A DNA stretch of 64,000 nucleotides from an uncultured Sutterella sp. (GCA_958347955.1 CATVXH010000003.1:1-64000); one strand, 5' to 3'; shown: positions 52,411 to 62,235, counted from the stretch's first letter. Notes: generated by a model not told the origin, from the letters alone. Numbers and translations are program-made.

Positions 52411-53316
52411 TTAGTTTTTTGTTGCTTTCGCGTCATCGAAAAGGCGCACAATGTCTTCGGCGGTGAAACTTTCGGTGCGACCGCAAAAGTCGCATGTAAC
52501 CTCGAGTTTTCCTTCTTCTTTTACAATTTGAAGCGCTTCAACTTCACCCAAATTTCTGATCATCGATTCGATTTTTTCTCGAGAGCACGTGCAGGCGAAT
52601 TTAGGTTGAAGCGGTTCAAAATATTCAGGCGCTTCCTCCCAAAACAGGCGGTGAGTGACCTCTTGCGGGGTAAGCGTGAGAAGCTCTTCGTCGGTAATGG
52701 TTGAAGCCAGCGTTTCGATACGGTTGACGCTGTCATCATCACGGTGAAGCCCTTCGTCTTTACCACCGAAATCAGGCATTTGTTGCAGCATCAATCCTGA
52801 GGCGCTTTCATCATTGGCGCTTAACCACAATTTTGTGTTGATTTGCTCAGATTGTTGCATATAACCCATGAGCGCATCGGCAACGGTTTCACCCGTAAGC
52901 GGCACCACGCCCTGATAAAGAGGCTCGCCTTCGCGGCGGTCTTTGGGGTCAAGCATAATGGCGCAGCGGCCCCTGCCATGGGCGTTCACAAGCGCTTTCA
53001 GTCCCATCTTGTCATCGACGGGTTCGGCTTCATTCATTTTGACAGTGGCCCGCACCAATAGTCCGTTTCTCACTTCAACGATCGCCAAACGAACCGGGCC
53101 ATCGCCCTGGACCTGCATGATTAGCGAACCTTCGAACTTCAAGGAACTGGCGAGCAAAATTGCCCCCGCGGTCATTTCACCAATCAGGCGTGTGACGCTC
53201 GGCGGCCATTTCTGATACCTGCGCATGGCTTTCCATGCGGTGGTAAGTTTCACCGCGGCGCCTTTCATGGGCGTTTCTTTAAAGATAAATCTGCTGAGAT
53301 TGTCTTGTCCGATCAT
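52411..53316 (-). CDS. hslO: Redox-regulated chaperone Hsp33
   Basis: A cytoplasmic holdase activated by oxidation. The C-terminal zinc-binding redox switch is complete: CTCSREK and CDFCGRTESF supply the four cysteines. The N-terminal part has MQVQGDGPVRLAIVEV and the conserved helix GEMTAGAILLASSLKFEGSL. It is 301 residues, the family length. Flanked by a gamma-carbonic anhydrase gene and an unknown gene in one operon. Confidence 0.96.
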   Translation of the reverse strand: MIGQDNLSRFIFKETPMKGAAVKLTTAWKAMRRYQKWPPSVTRLIGEMTAGAILLASSLKFEGSLIMQVQGDGPVRLAIVEVRNGLLVRATVKMNEAEPVDDKMGLKALVNAHGRGRCAIMLDPKDRREGEPLYQGVVPLTGETVADALMGYMQQSEQINTKLWLSANDESASGLMLQQMPDFGGKDEGLHRDDDSVNRIETLASTITDEELLTLTPQEVTHRLFWEEAPEYFEPLQPKFACTCSREKIESMIRNLGEVEALQIVKEEGKLEVTCDFCGRTESFTAEDIVRLFDDAKATKN

Positions 53317-53327
53317 CTAATCCTGTC

Positions 53328-53852
53328 CTAACCGATTCTCTTTTTTTCGGTTTGATAACGATTTTTTTGTTCAATGTATTCGCGAGCATTGTCGCGAATT
53401 TTTAATTTCTCTTCAGCGGTTAATTCTCGCACAATGCGACCGGGGCGGCCGAGAATCAACACACCGTCTGGGAAGGTTTTATTTTCGGCGATAAGCGTGC
53501 CCGCGCCGACGAGCGTTTGCCGGCCGATAACCGTGCCGTTAAGAATAACAGCGCCCATGCCGATCAGACTCTCATCGCCGATTGTGCAGCTGTGCAAAAT
53601 GGCTCCGTGCCCCACGGTCACGTCTTGACCGACATGGCAGGGCTTGCCGGGGTCGGTGTGAAGCACGGCGTTGTCTTGAATGTTGCTGCCGGCCCGCACC
53701 ACAATATCCGCCTCATCGCCCCTGATAGAGGCGCCAGGCCACACACTGACGTTATCTTCCAGAGTCACGTCGGCGGTGACGGTCGCCGTCTCATCGACAT
53801 AAGCCGTCGGAGCAATGGACGGAATCTTGTCAGAAATTGAAAAAATAGCCAT
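53328..53852 (-). CDS. Gamma-carbonic-anhydrase-like protein
   Basis: A left-handed beta-helix protein of the gamma-carbonic anhydrase (YrdA/CaiE-like) family. The hexapeptide repeats run through most of its 174 residues, and the zinc ligands are visible in VLHTDPGKPCHVG and HGAILHSCTIG. Whether it hydrates CO2 is not clear, as many family members have lost activity. It is 11 bases before hslO on the same strand, so it is probably the first gene of the operon. Confidence 0.93.
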   Translation of the reverse strand: MAIFSISDKIPSIAPTAYVDETATVTADVTLEDNVSVWPGASIRGDEADIVVRAGSNIQDNAVLHTDPGKPCHVGQDVTVGHGAILHSCTIGDESLIGMGAVILNGTVIGRQTLVGAGTLIAENKTFPDGVLILGRPGRIVRELTAEEKLKIRDNAREYIEQKNRYQTEKKRIG

Positions 53853-53894
53853 CTATTGTGCGATAAATCATTTAAAGTTAAAGGTTGAATTGTA

Positions 53895-54749
53895 ATGGGT
53901 TTAGATATTGAAATGAGAATGGATTTACATGTGCACTCAAGCGCGAGCGACGGTGTGTTTTCTCCCGCTGAGGTGGTCAGGAAAGCTCATGCCAACGGGG
54001 TTGAGGTGATGGCTCTCACGGATCATGACACGGTGGCCGGTCTCAAAGAAGCTCGCCTTGAAGCCGATAAATTGGGTATGCGTTTCATTGATGGGGTGGA
54101 GCTTTCCGTCTGTTGGTCGGGAAAAACCATCCACGTGGTTAGTCTTGGACCCAAAAAGTTTGAGCCTTATTGGGAATTGTCGGAGAAGTTGAGTCGTCAG
54201 CGCGATGCCCGCGCCCGCACGATCGCGGCTAAATTTAACGCGATGGGGATCTACAACACTTATGAACAGGCGCTGGAACTCGCCGGCAATAAATTAAACC
54301 TCTCGCGCAGGCACTTCGCCCTCGCGTTGGTGCAAAGGGGAACCGTCGGCACCGAAGACGAGGCGTTTGATAAGTACCTCAAAGACAACGGCCCCGCCTA
54401 TGTGAAAACCGAGTGGATGAGTTTGCCTGAGGCCATGCGCTTTATCCGCGAGACAGAGGGGGTGGCGGTCATGGCGCACCCGGGCCGCTATGCGTTTACG
54501 CCTCCCGTAAGCACAATTGATTTACTGGAAGAATTTAAGGCGCTTGGCGGAGACGCTATTGAGGTGACCACGGGGAGTCATTTTGAGGCAGAAAATGAAC
54601 GCTATACGCGGGTGGCCTTAAATATGGGCTTTTTGGCGAGCACCGGCAGTGACTATCACGGTTTTAAACCCGGTCGGCCCGAACCCGGAATGCAGGAGCC
54701 TTTGCCTGATTATCTGCCAACTGTTTTGCAATTATTGAAAGATCGCTGA
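53895..54749 (+). CDS. PHP-domain phosphoesterase (RNase AM/YciV type)
   Basis: A PHP-family metal-dependent phosphoesterase; relatives hydrolyse 3',5'-nucleoside bisphosphates and trim RNA 5' ends. The metal ligands are in MDLHVHSSASDGVF, ALTDHDTVAG, GVELSV, VMAHPGRY and STGSDYHG near the end. It is 284 residues. The start is uncertain because ATGs at 53913 and 53919 are also in frame. It is two bases before the M50 gene, so the two form an operon. Confidence 0.92.
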   Translation: MGLDIEMRMDLHVHSSASDGVFSPAEVVRKAHANGVEVMALTDHDTVAGLKEARLEADKLGMRFIDGVELSVCWSGKTIHVVSLGPKKFEPYWELSEKLSRQRDARARTIAAKFNAMGIYNTYEQALELAGNKLNLSRRHFALALVQRGTVGTEDEAFDKYLKDNGPAYVKTEWMSLPEAMRFIRETEGVAVMAHPGRYAFTPPVSTIDLLEEFKALGGDAIEVTTGSHFEAENERYTRVALNMGFLASTGSDYHGFKPGRPEPGMQEPLPDYLPTVLQLLKDR

Positions 54750-54751
54750 TC

Positions 54752-55399
54752 ATGCACCACCTTTATGATATCGCGGTGTACGCGATTCCTTTGATTTTCG
54801 CCATCACTATGCACGAGTCCGCTCACGGATGGATGGCTCGTCGCTACGGCGACCTGACGGCTTCGATGCTCGGACGGGTAACGCTTAACCCCATCCCTCA
54901 CATTGATTTGGTCGGCACCATCATTGTGCCGGGGGTTTTGCTTTTGGGCTCGGCGATGACCGGGCTGGGCGGAGTGCTTTTAGGATGGGCCAAGCCTGTT
55001 CCCGTCAACACACGTAATTTGACGCCTTTTCGTCAGGGCATGTTCATGGTGGCGCTTGCAGGTCCGGCAAGCAATCTCCTTCAGGCTTTTATTTGGCTGT
55101 TGCTGCTGAAAGTGTTTATTTGGACGGGCTTTCTCAGTCAGTCGCTGCTGGATTTGACGGTGGCGGGAGTGCTGGTGAACTTTTACCTCATGGCCTTTAA
55201 TCTTTTGCCCTTGCCGCCCTTGGATGGCGGGCGCATTGTGACCATGCTTTTACCTTACGAAGCGGCGGTGAAATTTGCAGAAATTGAACGCTACGGTATG
55301 GTGATTTTGGTTGTATTGATTTTGTCGGGTTTTTTGACTTATTTCATGCATCCTTTTGTTTGGACGGCCAGGCGCCTGCTGACATGGGCGCTGCTTTGA
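54752..55399 (+). CDS. M50-family site-2 protease
   Basis: An inner-membrane metalloprotease of the M50 family. The zinc motif HESAH is in AITMHESAHGWMARRYGD near residue 24, and the third ligand is in NLLPLPPLDGGRI. It has about five membrane segments in 215 residues and no PDZ domain, so it is a short form distinct from RseP. Directly after the PHP gene, an arrangement seen in other betaproteobacteria. Substrate unknown. Confidence 0.92.
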   Translation: MHHLYDIAVYAIPLIFAITMHESAHGWMARRYGDLTASMLGRVTLNPIPHIDLVGTIIVPGVLLLGSAMTGLGGVLLGWAKPVPVNTRNLTPFRQGMFMVALAGPASNLLQAFIWLLLLKVFIWTGFLSQSLLDLTVAGVLVNFYLMAFNLLPLPPLDGGRIVTMLLPYEAAVKFAEIERYGMVILVVLILSGFLTYFMHPFVWTARRLLTWALL

Positions 55400-55523
55400 T
55401 GATTTGTTTCAAATTTGTGATGATGGCTTTTACCCATAGGTAAGCCGAAATCGGTAAAATAACCGCGTTAATTTGTAGTAACGGCGCGCTTGATTTATTG
55501 GCGTGCGAGTGAGTGAACACAAA

Positions 55524-56696
55524 ATGATGAAAAAAATAGTCCGTACGGGTTTGGTGGTCGCTTTGCCGATGGCTTTGGCCGCTTGCTCGAGCATTGATTT
55601 TGGCCAAGACCGTATTCAGTACGAAACGAGCGACTCCCGCGCTCCTTTGGAAATCCCGCCGGATTTATCCTCCGTTCCGGGCTCTGACCGCTACGCTGTG
55701 CCGACTCGCCAACAGGTGGTCTATGCCAGCCAACAGGCTCAGTTAAACGCCCAGGGTTCAGGAGCTCATCAAAACGCTTTGGTGGTGTTGCCTCAGGGTG
55801 AGGTAGCAAAAATTGTCCGTGACGGCAATGATCGCTGGATTCATGTGGATCTCGCCCCGGAAATGCTTTGGCCCGTGATGCAGGATTTCTGGACCACGGT
55901 CGGCTTGTCGCTTTCTCGTCAGGATGCAACCACCGGTGTGATGGAAACCAATTGGGCTGAAAACCGAGCCAAGCTTCCGCAAGACATCATCCGCGGCACC
56001 TTGGGCCGCATTGTTGACCTGGTTTATTCCACGGGCGAGCGTGACCAATACCGCGCCCGTATTGAACGTTCTGCCACGGGCGGCTCCGATATTTTTGTGA
56101 CGCACCGCGCGATGGTTGAAGTGGTCAAGAGCATGGGCGGAGATAACGAAACGACAGTTTGGCAGCCCGGCCCCAGCGATCCTGAAATGGAAGCTGAAAT
56201 GCTGACCCGTTTGGCTCAACGCATTAATCAGGAATTTAACCCTGAGGCTGTGAAAAAGAGCGCCGCCGAGCACGAAGCTGAAGTGCAAAAGCTGGCTAGC
56301 TACGAAGCTGAGGATGCGATCAGCCAGCTTGAACAGGATGCTGAGGGCGTGGCCACGAGCATCTTCATTAAGGAAGATTTCGAGCGCGCCTGGCGCCGAG
56401 TCGCTTTGGCTATCGACCGCATGGGCTTTACGGTTGAAGATAGAGACCGCTCGCGCGGCTTCTTCCTCGTTCGCTACCTCGATCAGGAATACGAGGATCA
56501 AAAGCGCTCCGAACAAGGTTTCTGGAGCAATGCTTTCGGCAAGACCAAGCCGGTGGAAGCTCCTCAATATGTGATTTATCTGCAACGTCTGTCTGATACC
56601 GAGTGCCGCGTGCATGTGCTGGGACCGGACGGCAAAGCCGATCAAACCGGTGTGGCGCCCAGAATCCTCACTTTGCTGAGCGACCAGACGAAGTAA
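55524..56696 (+). CDS. bamC: Outer-membrane assembly lipoprotein BamC
   Basis: A lipoprotein of the BAM complex that inserts outer-membrane proteins. The signal peptide MMKKIVRTGLVVALPMALAAC has an LAAC lipobox. An unstructured region (APLEIPPDLS and DRYAVPT), typical of BamC, precedes two helix-grip domains (one from WIHVDLAPEMLWPVMQDFW, the second from FERAWRRVALAIDRMGF). At about 391 residues it is the expected length. The start is one of two adjacent ATGs, 55524 or 55527, chosen over an in-frame GTG at 55503. A terminator-like hairpin follows. Confidence 0.93.
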   Translation: MMKKIVRTGLVVALPMALAACSSIDFGQDRIQYETSDSRAPLEIPPDLSSVPGSDRYAVPTRQQVVYASQQAQLNAQGSGAHQNALVVLPQGEVAKIVRDGNDRWIHVDLAPEMLWPVMQDFWTTVGLSLSRQDATTGVMETNWAENRAKLPQDIIRGTLGRIVDLVYSTGERDQYRARIERSATGGSDIFVTHRAMVEVVKSMGGDNETTVWQPGPSDPEMEAEMLTRLAQRINQEFNPEAVKKSAAEHEAEVQKLASYEAEDAISQLEQDAEGVATSIFIKEDFERAWRRVALAIDRMGFTVEDRDRSRGFFLVRYLDQEYEDQKRSEQGFWSNAFGKTKPVEAPQYVIYLQRLSDTECRVHVLGPDGKADQTGVAPRILTLLSDQTK

Positions 56697-56731
56697 CGAC
56701 ACCGACTCAATGGGTCGGAATAGGGGAGCGT

Positions 56732-56765
56732 GGAGTGAGAGCATTCCGCACTCCCTTTTCTTTTA
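56732..56765 (+). terminator. Terminator-like hairpin after bamC
   Basis: GGAGTG (56732-56737) pairs with CACTCC (56749-56754); CTTTTCTTTT follows. Confidence 0.6.
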
Positions 56766-56777
56766 AAGAGCAAAGTA

Positions 56778-57290
56778 ATGTTTAAACTCTTTTTCTCATT
56801 TTCAGGCCGCATGAATCGCGGTCGCTTTTGGGGGGTCATCGCTTTTTGGATGCTTGTGCGTCTCGGCGTGCCTTATCTTCTCTATACTTTCGCCATGCTG
56901 CCCGGGCAGTCGCTTGATATTCAAGATGCCACCGCAAGCCCTGAGATTTTCGAGGCGGGTAAGATCTACGCCGTGTTGACGGTGATTTCTCTTATCAGCA
57001 CGGTTTCGGCGGCTGTTCGTCGCCTGCATGATTTTGATGCAAGCGGTCTTTGGGCGATTCTTCTTTTCATTCCGGGGGTGGAATTTATTGCCTATTTGGT
57101 GATCGGTCTCATAGGCTCTCAGCCGGGCGCCAACCGCTATGGGTTAAACCCTTTGGGAAAAGAGAACATTTATTTGCCCGGCAATGAAGAGATGCGGGTA
57201 AAGGAATTGAAAGATTTAGCAGGCCTTTATGAGAAAGGACTTTTATCTCAACAGGAATACGAAAAGGCCAAAAAAAGCATTTTAAATTAA
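56778..57290 (+). CDS. DUF805 protein with SHOCT tail
   Basis: An inner-membrane protein of the DUF805 family, function unknown. LFFSFSGRMNRGRFWGVIAFWMLV is the family opening, RRLHDFDASGLWAIL the conserved loop, and about four membrane segments follow. The C-terminal region (LAGLYEKGLLSQQEYEKAKKSIL) is a SHOCT motif. It is 170 residues. Nine bases before slyD, so co-transcribed with it. Confidence 0.9.
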   Translation: MFKLFFSFSGRMNRGRFWGVIAFWMLVRLGVPYLLYTFAMLPGQSLDIQDATASPEIFEAGKIYAVLTVISLISTVSAAVRRLHDFDASGLWAILLFIPGVEFIAYLVIGLIGSQPGANRYGLNPLGKENIYLPGNEEMRVKELKDLAGLYEKGLLSQQEYEKAKKSILN

Positions 57291-57299
57291 AGGAAAGAT

Positions 57300-57848
57300 A
57301 TGCAAGTTGCTAAAGATACACTGGTGACATTTTCAGCCAAAATGTACAACCTCCAGGGTGATTTGATGGAGTCGGCGGACAATTTGGTTTACCTGCATGG
57401 TCACAGTGATATTTTCCCTGTCATTGAAAAAGCTCTTGAAGGGAAAAAAGCCGGTGACACCGTGACGGTACAGCTTGAACCTGAAGAGGCATTCGGTGAT
57501 TACGATGAAACCGCTTTGATCATCCGTCCGGAAAGCGACTTTGACGGCGGGGTAGAGGTCGGATTAAGTTACACCGAAATTCGGGGTGAAACGCTTGATC
57601 GTGTTTATCGGGTGACGGATATAGCCGACGGAGTTGTAGTGCTGGATGGCAATCATCCTCTTGCCGGCATCGGCCTAAAATTTGAAATCACCGTGCAAAA
57701 AGTTGAACCGGTTAAAAAGGGAGCGGAAACAATCGGCAACGACGAGGTTGTGGTGCCGTCCTTTTTACAGGTTTCAGATAAGCCGATGGGGGCCAATATT
57801 GTCGATGACGCCGGTGAAGATGAGGCTATGAATAGAACTTTGCACTAA
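57300..57848 (+). CDS. slyD: FKBP-type prolyl isomerase SlyD
   Basis: A cytoplasmic peptidyl-prolyl isomerase and chaperone of the SlyD type. The FKBP part (LVTFSAKMYNLQGDLMES, YLHGHSDIFPVIEKALEGKKAGDTV) is interrupted by an insert-in-flap domain (EPEEAFGDYDETALIIRP to RVTDIADGVVVLDGNHPLAGIGLKFEI). The metal-binding His-rich tail of E. coli SlyD is missing; instead there is a short acidic tail. It is 182 residues. Its stop overlaps the convergent mutS end by four bases. Confidence 0.92.
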   Translation: MQVAKDTLVTFSAKMYNLQGDLMESADNLVYLHGHSDIFPVIEKALEGKKAGDTVTVQLEPEEAFGDYDETALIIRPESDFDGGVEVGLSYTEIRGETLDRVYRVTDIADGVVVLDGNHPLAGIGLKFEITVQKVEPVKKGAETIGNDEVVVPSFLQVSDKPMGANIVDDAGEDEAMNRTLH

Positions 57849-60472
57849 TCTTTTAAAATGCCACGGGCTTTATCTTTGAGCTCATAGAGCAGTTCCAGCG
57901 CTTGACGCGGTGTCAGTTGATCGACGTCGAGGGCGTCAATTTCTTCACAAAGCGCCTGGGTCCGATTGGGCTCGGGCGCTTTTTCGTCAGGCATCTCGAT
58001 GTCATTATTGGCGAATAGGTCCAGTTGCTCATTGATCTGGCTGCGTTCCTGCAGTTCATTGAGCATTTTACGAGCCCGGCGAATGACAGAGTTGGGGACG
58101 CCGGCCAGTTGAGCAACGGCAATACCGTAGCTTTGGTTGGCGGGGCCATCCTGCACTTCATGCAAAAAGACGATGCGGTTTTTGCTTTCCACTGCCGCCA
58201 CATGGACGTTGGATACTTCCGGAGCGGTTTGCTCAAGCTTTGTGAGTTCAAAGTAGTGAGTGGCAAAAAGCGTAAAACTTTTCTTCACCAAGGCTAACTC
58301 GTGGGCAATGGCTGCCGCCAAACTCAAACCGTCAAAGGTGGAGGTGCCTCGACCTATTTCATCCATGAGCACAAGGCTTTGATCGGTCGCCTGATGCAAA
58401 ATTGAGGCGGCCTCAGTCATCTCCACCATAAAAGTGGAGCGACCACGGGCTAAATCATCACTGGCGCCGATACGGGTGAGAATTCTGTCGATCGGGCCGA
58501 TTTTCGCGCTTGAAGCGGGAACAAAGCTGCCGATATAAGTTAAAAGCACGATGAGCGCGATCGAGCGCATATAGGTTGATTTGCCGCCCATATTGGGACC
58601 GGTGATAACAAGGAGTCGTCTCCCCGGAACTAATCGGCAGTCATTGGGAGTATAGCTTTCAATGGCATCTTCAACGACCGGGTGGCGCGCGCCGGAAATT
58701 TCTATCCCGGGCACCTTTTCAAGTTCGGGGCGCACCCAGTTGGCTCGGGCGGCATGAAAAGCAAAGGCGCAGAGCACGTCGATGGCGGCAACCGCGGCTG
58801 AGGCTTTCTGCAAAACAGGCACAAAGGGATCGGCGAATTCCAATAGCTCATTGTATAAAGATTTTTGCAGCGACTGAGAGCGCTCTTGAGCCGAAAGCGC
58901 TTTATCCTCATAGTCCTTCAATTCAGGCGTAATGTAACGCTCGCTGTTTTTTAGCGTCTGCTTTCTGTGGTAGTGCAGAGGCACTCTGTCAGCCTGACCG
59001 CGTGAAATTTCTATAAAAAATCCCTGGACTTTGTTGTACTGCACTCGAAGCGTGGGAATCCCAGTGGCTTCACGCTCGCGAATTTCCATTTGCGTTAAAA
59101 ATTCGCCCACATTGTCCCTCAGTTCTCTGAGGGTGGCGAGCTCCTCATTATAGGTGCTAGCAATCACATCCCCGTCACGCAACTGTACGGCAGGATCCGG
59201 TAAAAGAGCAGCCCGGAGCCTTTCGTAAAGAGTCGGATCAATGACGAGATCTGCGGCATTTTTTTCAATTAGAGGATCATCGATTGTGATGAGTTCACGG
59301 GCGATGTCTGCCAAATGGGGCAGTGAGTCACGCAGAGCGGCCAACTCTTTAGGTCTGATTGTGCGCATGGCAATGCGCGTGGCCAGGCGTTCAAAGTCCG
59401 GGACAGTTTTAAGTTTGTCACGAACGGATTGGCGTACATGTTCCGCGATCAAAAAGCTTTCCACTGCTTGATGGCGGGCGCTTACTATTTGCGTGTCCCT
59501 AAGGGGGTTATGAATCCAGAGGCGTAAAAGGCGAGATCCCATGCTGGTTTTGCACTGATCAAGCAGCGAGAACAGCGTGGGACCGTCATCGCCCCTTAAC
59601 GTTTGCGTGAGTTCAAGGTTTCGCCGGCTTGCACTGTCCATGCCAACAAACTGGCTTTGCACTTCAAGCACAGGAGGCAATAAATGAGGAATCGCCTCGC
59701 ACTGCGTGTTTTCCGCATACGTTAAAAGGGCACCGGCTGCGCTTACCGCATCGGGCACATCGTCAAGTCCCCAGGCAGTAAGCTCTTGCACATGAAACTG
59801 ATGCTTTAACTTGGCGGTTCCGTGGTCCACGGAAAAATGCCATTTCGGCAATGCGGTAATGGCGGCCGGCAGGCGAAGCTTTTCAATTGTCTCTTTGAAA
59901 TCCTCCGGAACGAGAATTTCAGACGGCGCAATGCGGGTAACTTCAGTGGCCAGCTCCTCAAGACTGGTGTTGGCCACATGAAAACGGCCGTTACTGAGCA
60001 CGAGCCACGCCAGTCCCAGGCGAGAACCGTGACGTCCGGCCGGTGAAACAGCTAAAAGCGCGGCATCTTGCTTTTGAGGCAAAAGTTCATTTTCGGTCAG
60101 TGTGCCAGGCGTTACAATGCGGGCGAGTTCTCGCTCCAAAGGCCCTTTACTCGGGTCGCCGATTTGCTCACAAATCGCAACGGACACACCTTGTTTGACA
60201 AGACGCGCCAGGTATTGCTCCAGAGTTTTCTCCGGAACACCGGCCATGGGAATTGGATTGCCGTTTGTGTCTGTTCCGCGGGATGTCAGAGTAATGCCTA
60301 ACAGTTTGTTGGCTTTAACCGCATCATCAAAAAACGTTTCATAAAAGTCGCCCATGCGGTACAACACGAGTGTGTCCGGATGCTGCGCTTTGATCTCAAG
60401 AAAGCGCCGAATAGCAGGTGTGTGACCTGCCAGCGGGTCGTTTCCCGTTTGAATCGTTTTTGCCTTTGCCAT
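57845..60472 (-). CDS. mutS: DNA mismatch-repair protein MutS
   Basis: The mismatch-recognition ATPase. It is 875 residues, the family length. The N-terminal mismatch-binding motif is YRMGDFYETFFDDAV (the Phe-x-Glu wedge). Walker A is ITGPNMGGKSTYMRS, Walker B is VLMDEIGRGTSTFDGLS, and the C-terminal helix-turn-helix ends at PRQALELLYELK. Single gene, convergent with slyD. Confidence 0.98.
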   Translation of the reverse strand: MAKAKTIQTGNDPLAGHTPAIRRFLEIKAQHPDTLVLYRMGDFYETFFDDAVKANKLLGITLTSRGTDTNGNPIPMAGVPEKTLEQYLARLVKQGVSVAICEQIGDPSKGPLERELARIVTPGTLTENELLPQKQDAALLAVSPAGRHGSRLGLAWLVLSNGRFHVANTSLEELATEVTRIAPSEILVPEDFKETIEKLRLPAAITALPKWHFSVDHGTAKLKHQFHVQELTAWGLDDVPDAVSAAGALLTYAENTQCEAIPHLLPPVLEVQSQFVGMDSASRRNLELTQTLRGDDGPTLFSLLDQCKTSMGSRLLRLWIHNPLRDTQIVSARHQAVESFLIAEHVRQSVRDKLKTVPDFERLATRIAMRTIRPKELAALRDSLPHLADIARELITIDDPLIEKNAADLVIDPTLYERLRAALLPDPAVQLRDGDVIASTYNEELATLRELRDNVGEFLTQMEIREREATGIPTLRVQYNKVQGFFIEISRGQADRVPLHYHRKQTLKNSERYITPELKDYEDKALSAQERSQSLQKSLYNELLEFADPFVPVLQKASAAVAAIDVLCAFAFHAARANWVRPELEKVPGIEISGARHPVVEDAIESYTPNDCRLVPGRRLLVITGPNMGGKSTYMRSIALIVLLTYIGSFVPASSAKIGPIDRILTRIGASDDLARGRSTFMVEMTEAASILHQATDQSLVLMDEIGRGTSTFDGLSLAAAIAHELALVKKSFTLFATHYFELTKLEQTAPEVSNVHVAAVESKNRIVFLHEVQDGPANQSYGIAVAQLAGVPNSVIRRARKMLNELQERSQINEQLDLFANNDIEMPDEKAPEPNRTQALCEEIDALDVDQLTPRQALELLYELKDKARGILKD

Positions 60473-60508
60473 TGTGGACTGTCCGTTTAGGTCAGATCGT
60501 TGGGTGTC

Positions 60509-61309
60509 TTAGCGGATGTCGCCGTAATTTTTGTTAATGATGGGCAAGAGCTGTCCGAAGACTTTCGGCGTACCGGCCACAATTTGTCCTGTGGAGAGGT
60601 AATCGGACTCACCCTTAAAATCCGTGACGAGGCCGCCGGCTTCAAGAACCAGCAGGGAGCCAGCCGCGATATCCCAGGGTTTGAGATTGGGCTCCCAGAA
60701 AGCGTCGAGGCGTCCAGCGGCCACATAAGCGAGATCCAAAGAGGCGGCCCCTGCGCGGCGCAAACCGCTTGTGGTCTTCGCTAATTGGGAAAAGACTTTC
60801 ATATAAGCGTCGACATCATCGGATTTGCGGAAGGGGAATCCCACTCCCACCAAAGAGTCGGCCATGGCGGTACGTTTGCTCACGCGAATGCGGCGACCAT
60901 TCAAAAAAGCACCCACGCCGCGGGTGGCGGTGAACATTTCATTTTTAACGGGATCGGCAACGACAGCTTCAATAATTTCTCCTTCACGCTTCAGAGCAAT
61001 GGACACTGCGTATTGGGGAAAACCGTGCAGAAAGTTGGTTGTGCCATCTACCGGATCAATGATCCATTGAAATTCACTTTTTTCAGGTCCTGTGAGACCG
61101 TTTTCCTCGCCGAGAATTTGGTGGCGGGGGTATGCTTCACGCAAAATTTCCACGATGGTGCGTTCGCAGGCGACATCAACCTCGCTTACGAAGTCAGAAT
61201 GGCCCTTTTTATGCACTTCTAAAGCGGAGAGGTTATCAACCGCGCGGTTGAGAATAGAACAGGCAGCGCGGGCCGCTTTCATCGCCGTGTTGAGCATCGG
61301 GGAATTCAT
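60509..61309 (-). CDS. suhB: Inositol monophosphatase family protein SuhB
   Basis: A metal-dependent phosphatase of the inositol monophosphatase family that also takes part in rRNA antitermination in enterobacteria. The motif WIIDPVDGTTNFLHGFP and the upstream GEENG hold metal ligands; the last motif is WDIAAGSLLVLEAGGLV. It is 266 residues. Divergent from trmJ, as in relatives. Confidence 0.95.
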   Translation of the reverse strand: MNSPMLNTAMKAARAACSILNRAVDNLSALEVHKKGHSDFVSEVDVACERTIVEILREAYPRHQILGEENGLTGPEKSEFQWIIDPVDGTTNFLHGFPQYAVSIALKREGEIIEAVVADPVKNEMFTATRGVGAFLNGRRIRVSKRTAMADSLVGVGFPFRKSDDVDAYMKVFSQLAKTTSGLRRAGAASLDLAYVAAGRLDAFWEPNLKPWDIAAGSLLVLEAGGLVTDFKGESDYLSTGQIVAGTPKVFGQLLPIINKNYGDIR

Positions 61310-61397
61310 CGTCGGAATCCTTCTTAAATTAGTTGTTTCGGTAACTACGTGTAGAATCTACATATTTTAATGATTTTTCTGCGTTTAGTTCTTGAAA

Positions 61398-62201
61398 ATG
61401 TCGACTACTCCATTGACTCAGCATGTTAGTTTCATTTTGGTGGAACCGGCTCATCCCGGCAATATCGGTTCTGCCGCCCGCGCCATCAAAACCATGGGTT
61501 TTCGGGATTTGCGGGTAGTGAGTCCTTGGGAGGAAGACTATCGCACGCATCCGGAAGCCGTGGCTTATTCAACAAGCAGCGTTGATGTACTTGAGGCAAG
61601 CCGTTGTTACGGTAGCCTTATCGAAGCGCTTGAAGGCGTAGATTTCGCTTGGGCGATGTCCGGTTATGACCGTGAGTTTGGTCCTTCTATTGAACCGGTG
61701 CGGACAGTGGCGCAAAAGGCGACAGATTTTGTACGGGGCGGGCTGGGCAATATCGCTTTTGTGTTCGGTTGCGAACGAACGGGGTTATCTAACGAGCAAT
61801 TGGCTCTCTGTCAGGGGTGCGCGGCAATTCCCGCCGATCCTGACTGCACCAGTTTGAATTTGTCCCAAGCTGTTCAGGTAATGGCCTATGAAATGCACAT
61901 GGCGATGATGGATCAATCTCGAACACACGATGGACTTTATCAATGGCAGGAACGTTTTGCCGGAGAGAAACTCGCAGGACCTCAAGCAGTCGAAGGTTTT
62001 TTGCGGCATTTTGAAAAAGCCATGATTCATTGCGGCGTTTTGGATCCAGAGGAACCGAAATTATTCATGCCTAGGGTGAGAAGACTATTTTCCAGAACCC
62101 TTTTGACGCAGCCGGAGGTGGATTTGCTTCGTGGGATCTGCTCACAGATTATTTCTCCGAAAAATGAGAGAGCAGGAAAAAAATGTCCTGTTCGAAAGTA
62201 G
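61398..62201 (+). CDS. trmJ: tRNA 2'-O-methyltransferase TrmJ
   Basis: A SPOUT-family methyltransferase that modifies the ribose at position 32 of tRNAs. The SAM-binding knot is visible as VEPAHPGNIGSAARAIKTMGF near residue 17, IAFVFGCERTGLSNEQL near 115 and LNLSQAVQVMAYEM near 150. The start at 61398 is used because the family begins there; an in-frame TTG at 61392 is ignored. It is 267 residues. In other betaproteobacteria cysE follows; here tRNA-Ser does. Confidence 0.93.
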   Translation: MSTTPLTQHVSFILVEPAHPGNIGSAARAIKTMGFRDLRVVSPWEEDYRTHPEAVAYSTSSVDVLEASRCYGSLIEALEGVDFAWAMSGYDREFGPSIEPVRTVAQKATDFVRGGLGNIAFVFGCERTGLSNEQLALCQGCAAIPADPDCTSLNLSQAVQVMAYEMHMAMMDQSRTHDGLYQWQERFAGEKLAGPQAVEGFLRHFEKAMIHCGVLDPEEPKLFMPRVRRLFSRTLLTQPEVDLLRGICSQIISPKNERAGKKCPVRK

Positions 62202-62206
62202 GACTA

Positions 62207-62235
62207 TTGAAAAAAACAAACAAATCTTATAGAAT
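62207..62235 (+). promoter_or_regulatory. Sigma-70 promoter of tRNA-Ser
   Basis: TTGAAA (62207-62212) and TAGAAT (62230-62235) are 17 bases apart, five of six matches to each consensus. The predicted start is about 62242, 27 bases before the mature tRNA. Confidence 0.7.

Noticed and set aside
55758..56744. Minus-strand reading frame of 328 codons opposite bamC
   Set aside because: It is an antisense shadow of bamC; bamC has a lipobox and family domains, whereas this frame has none.
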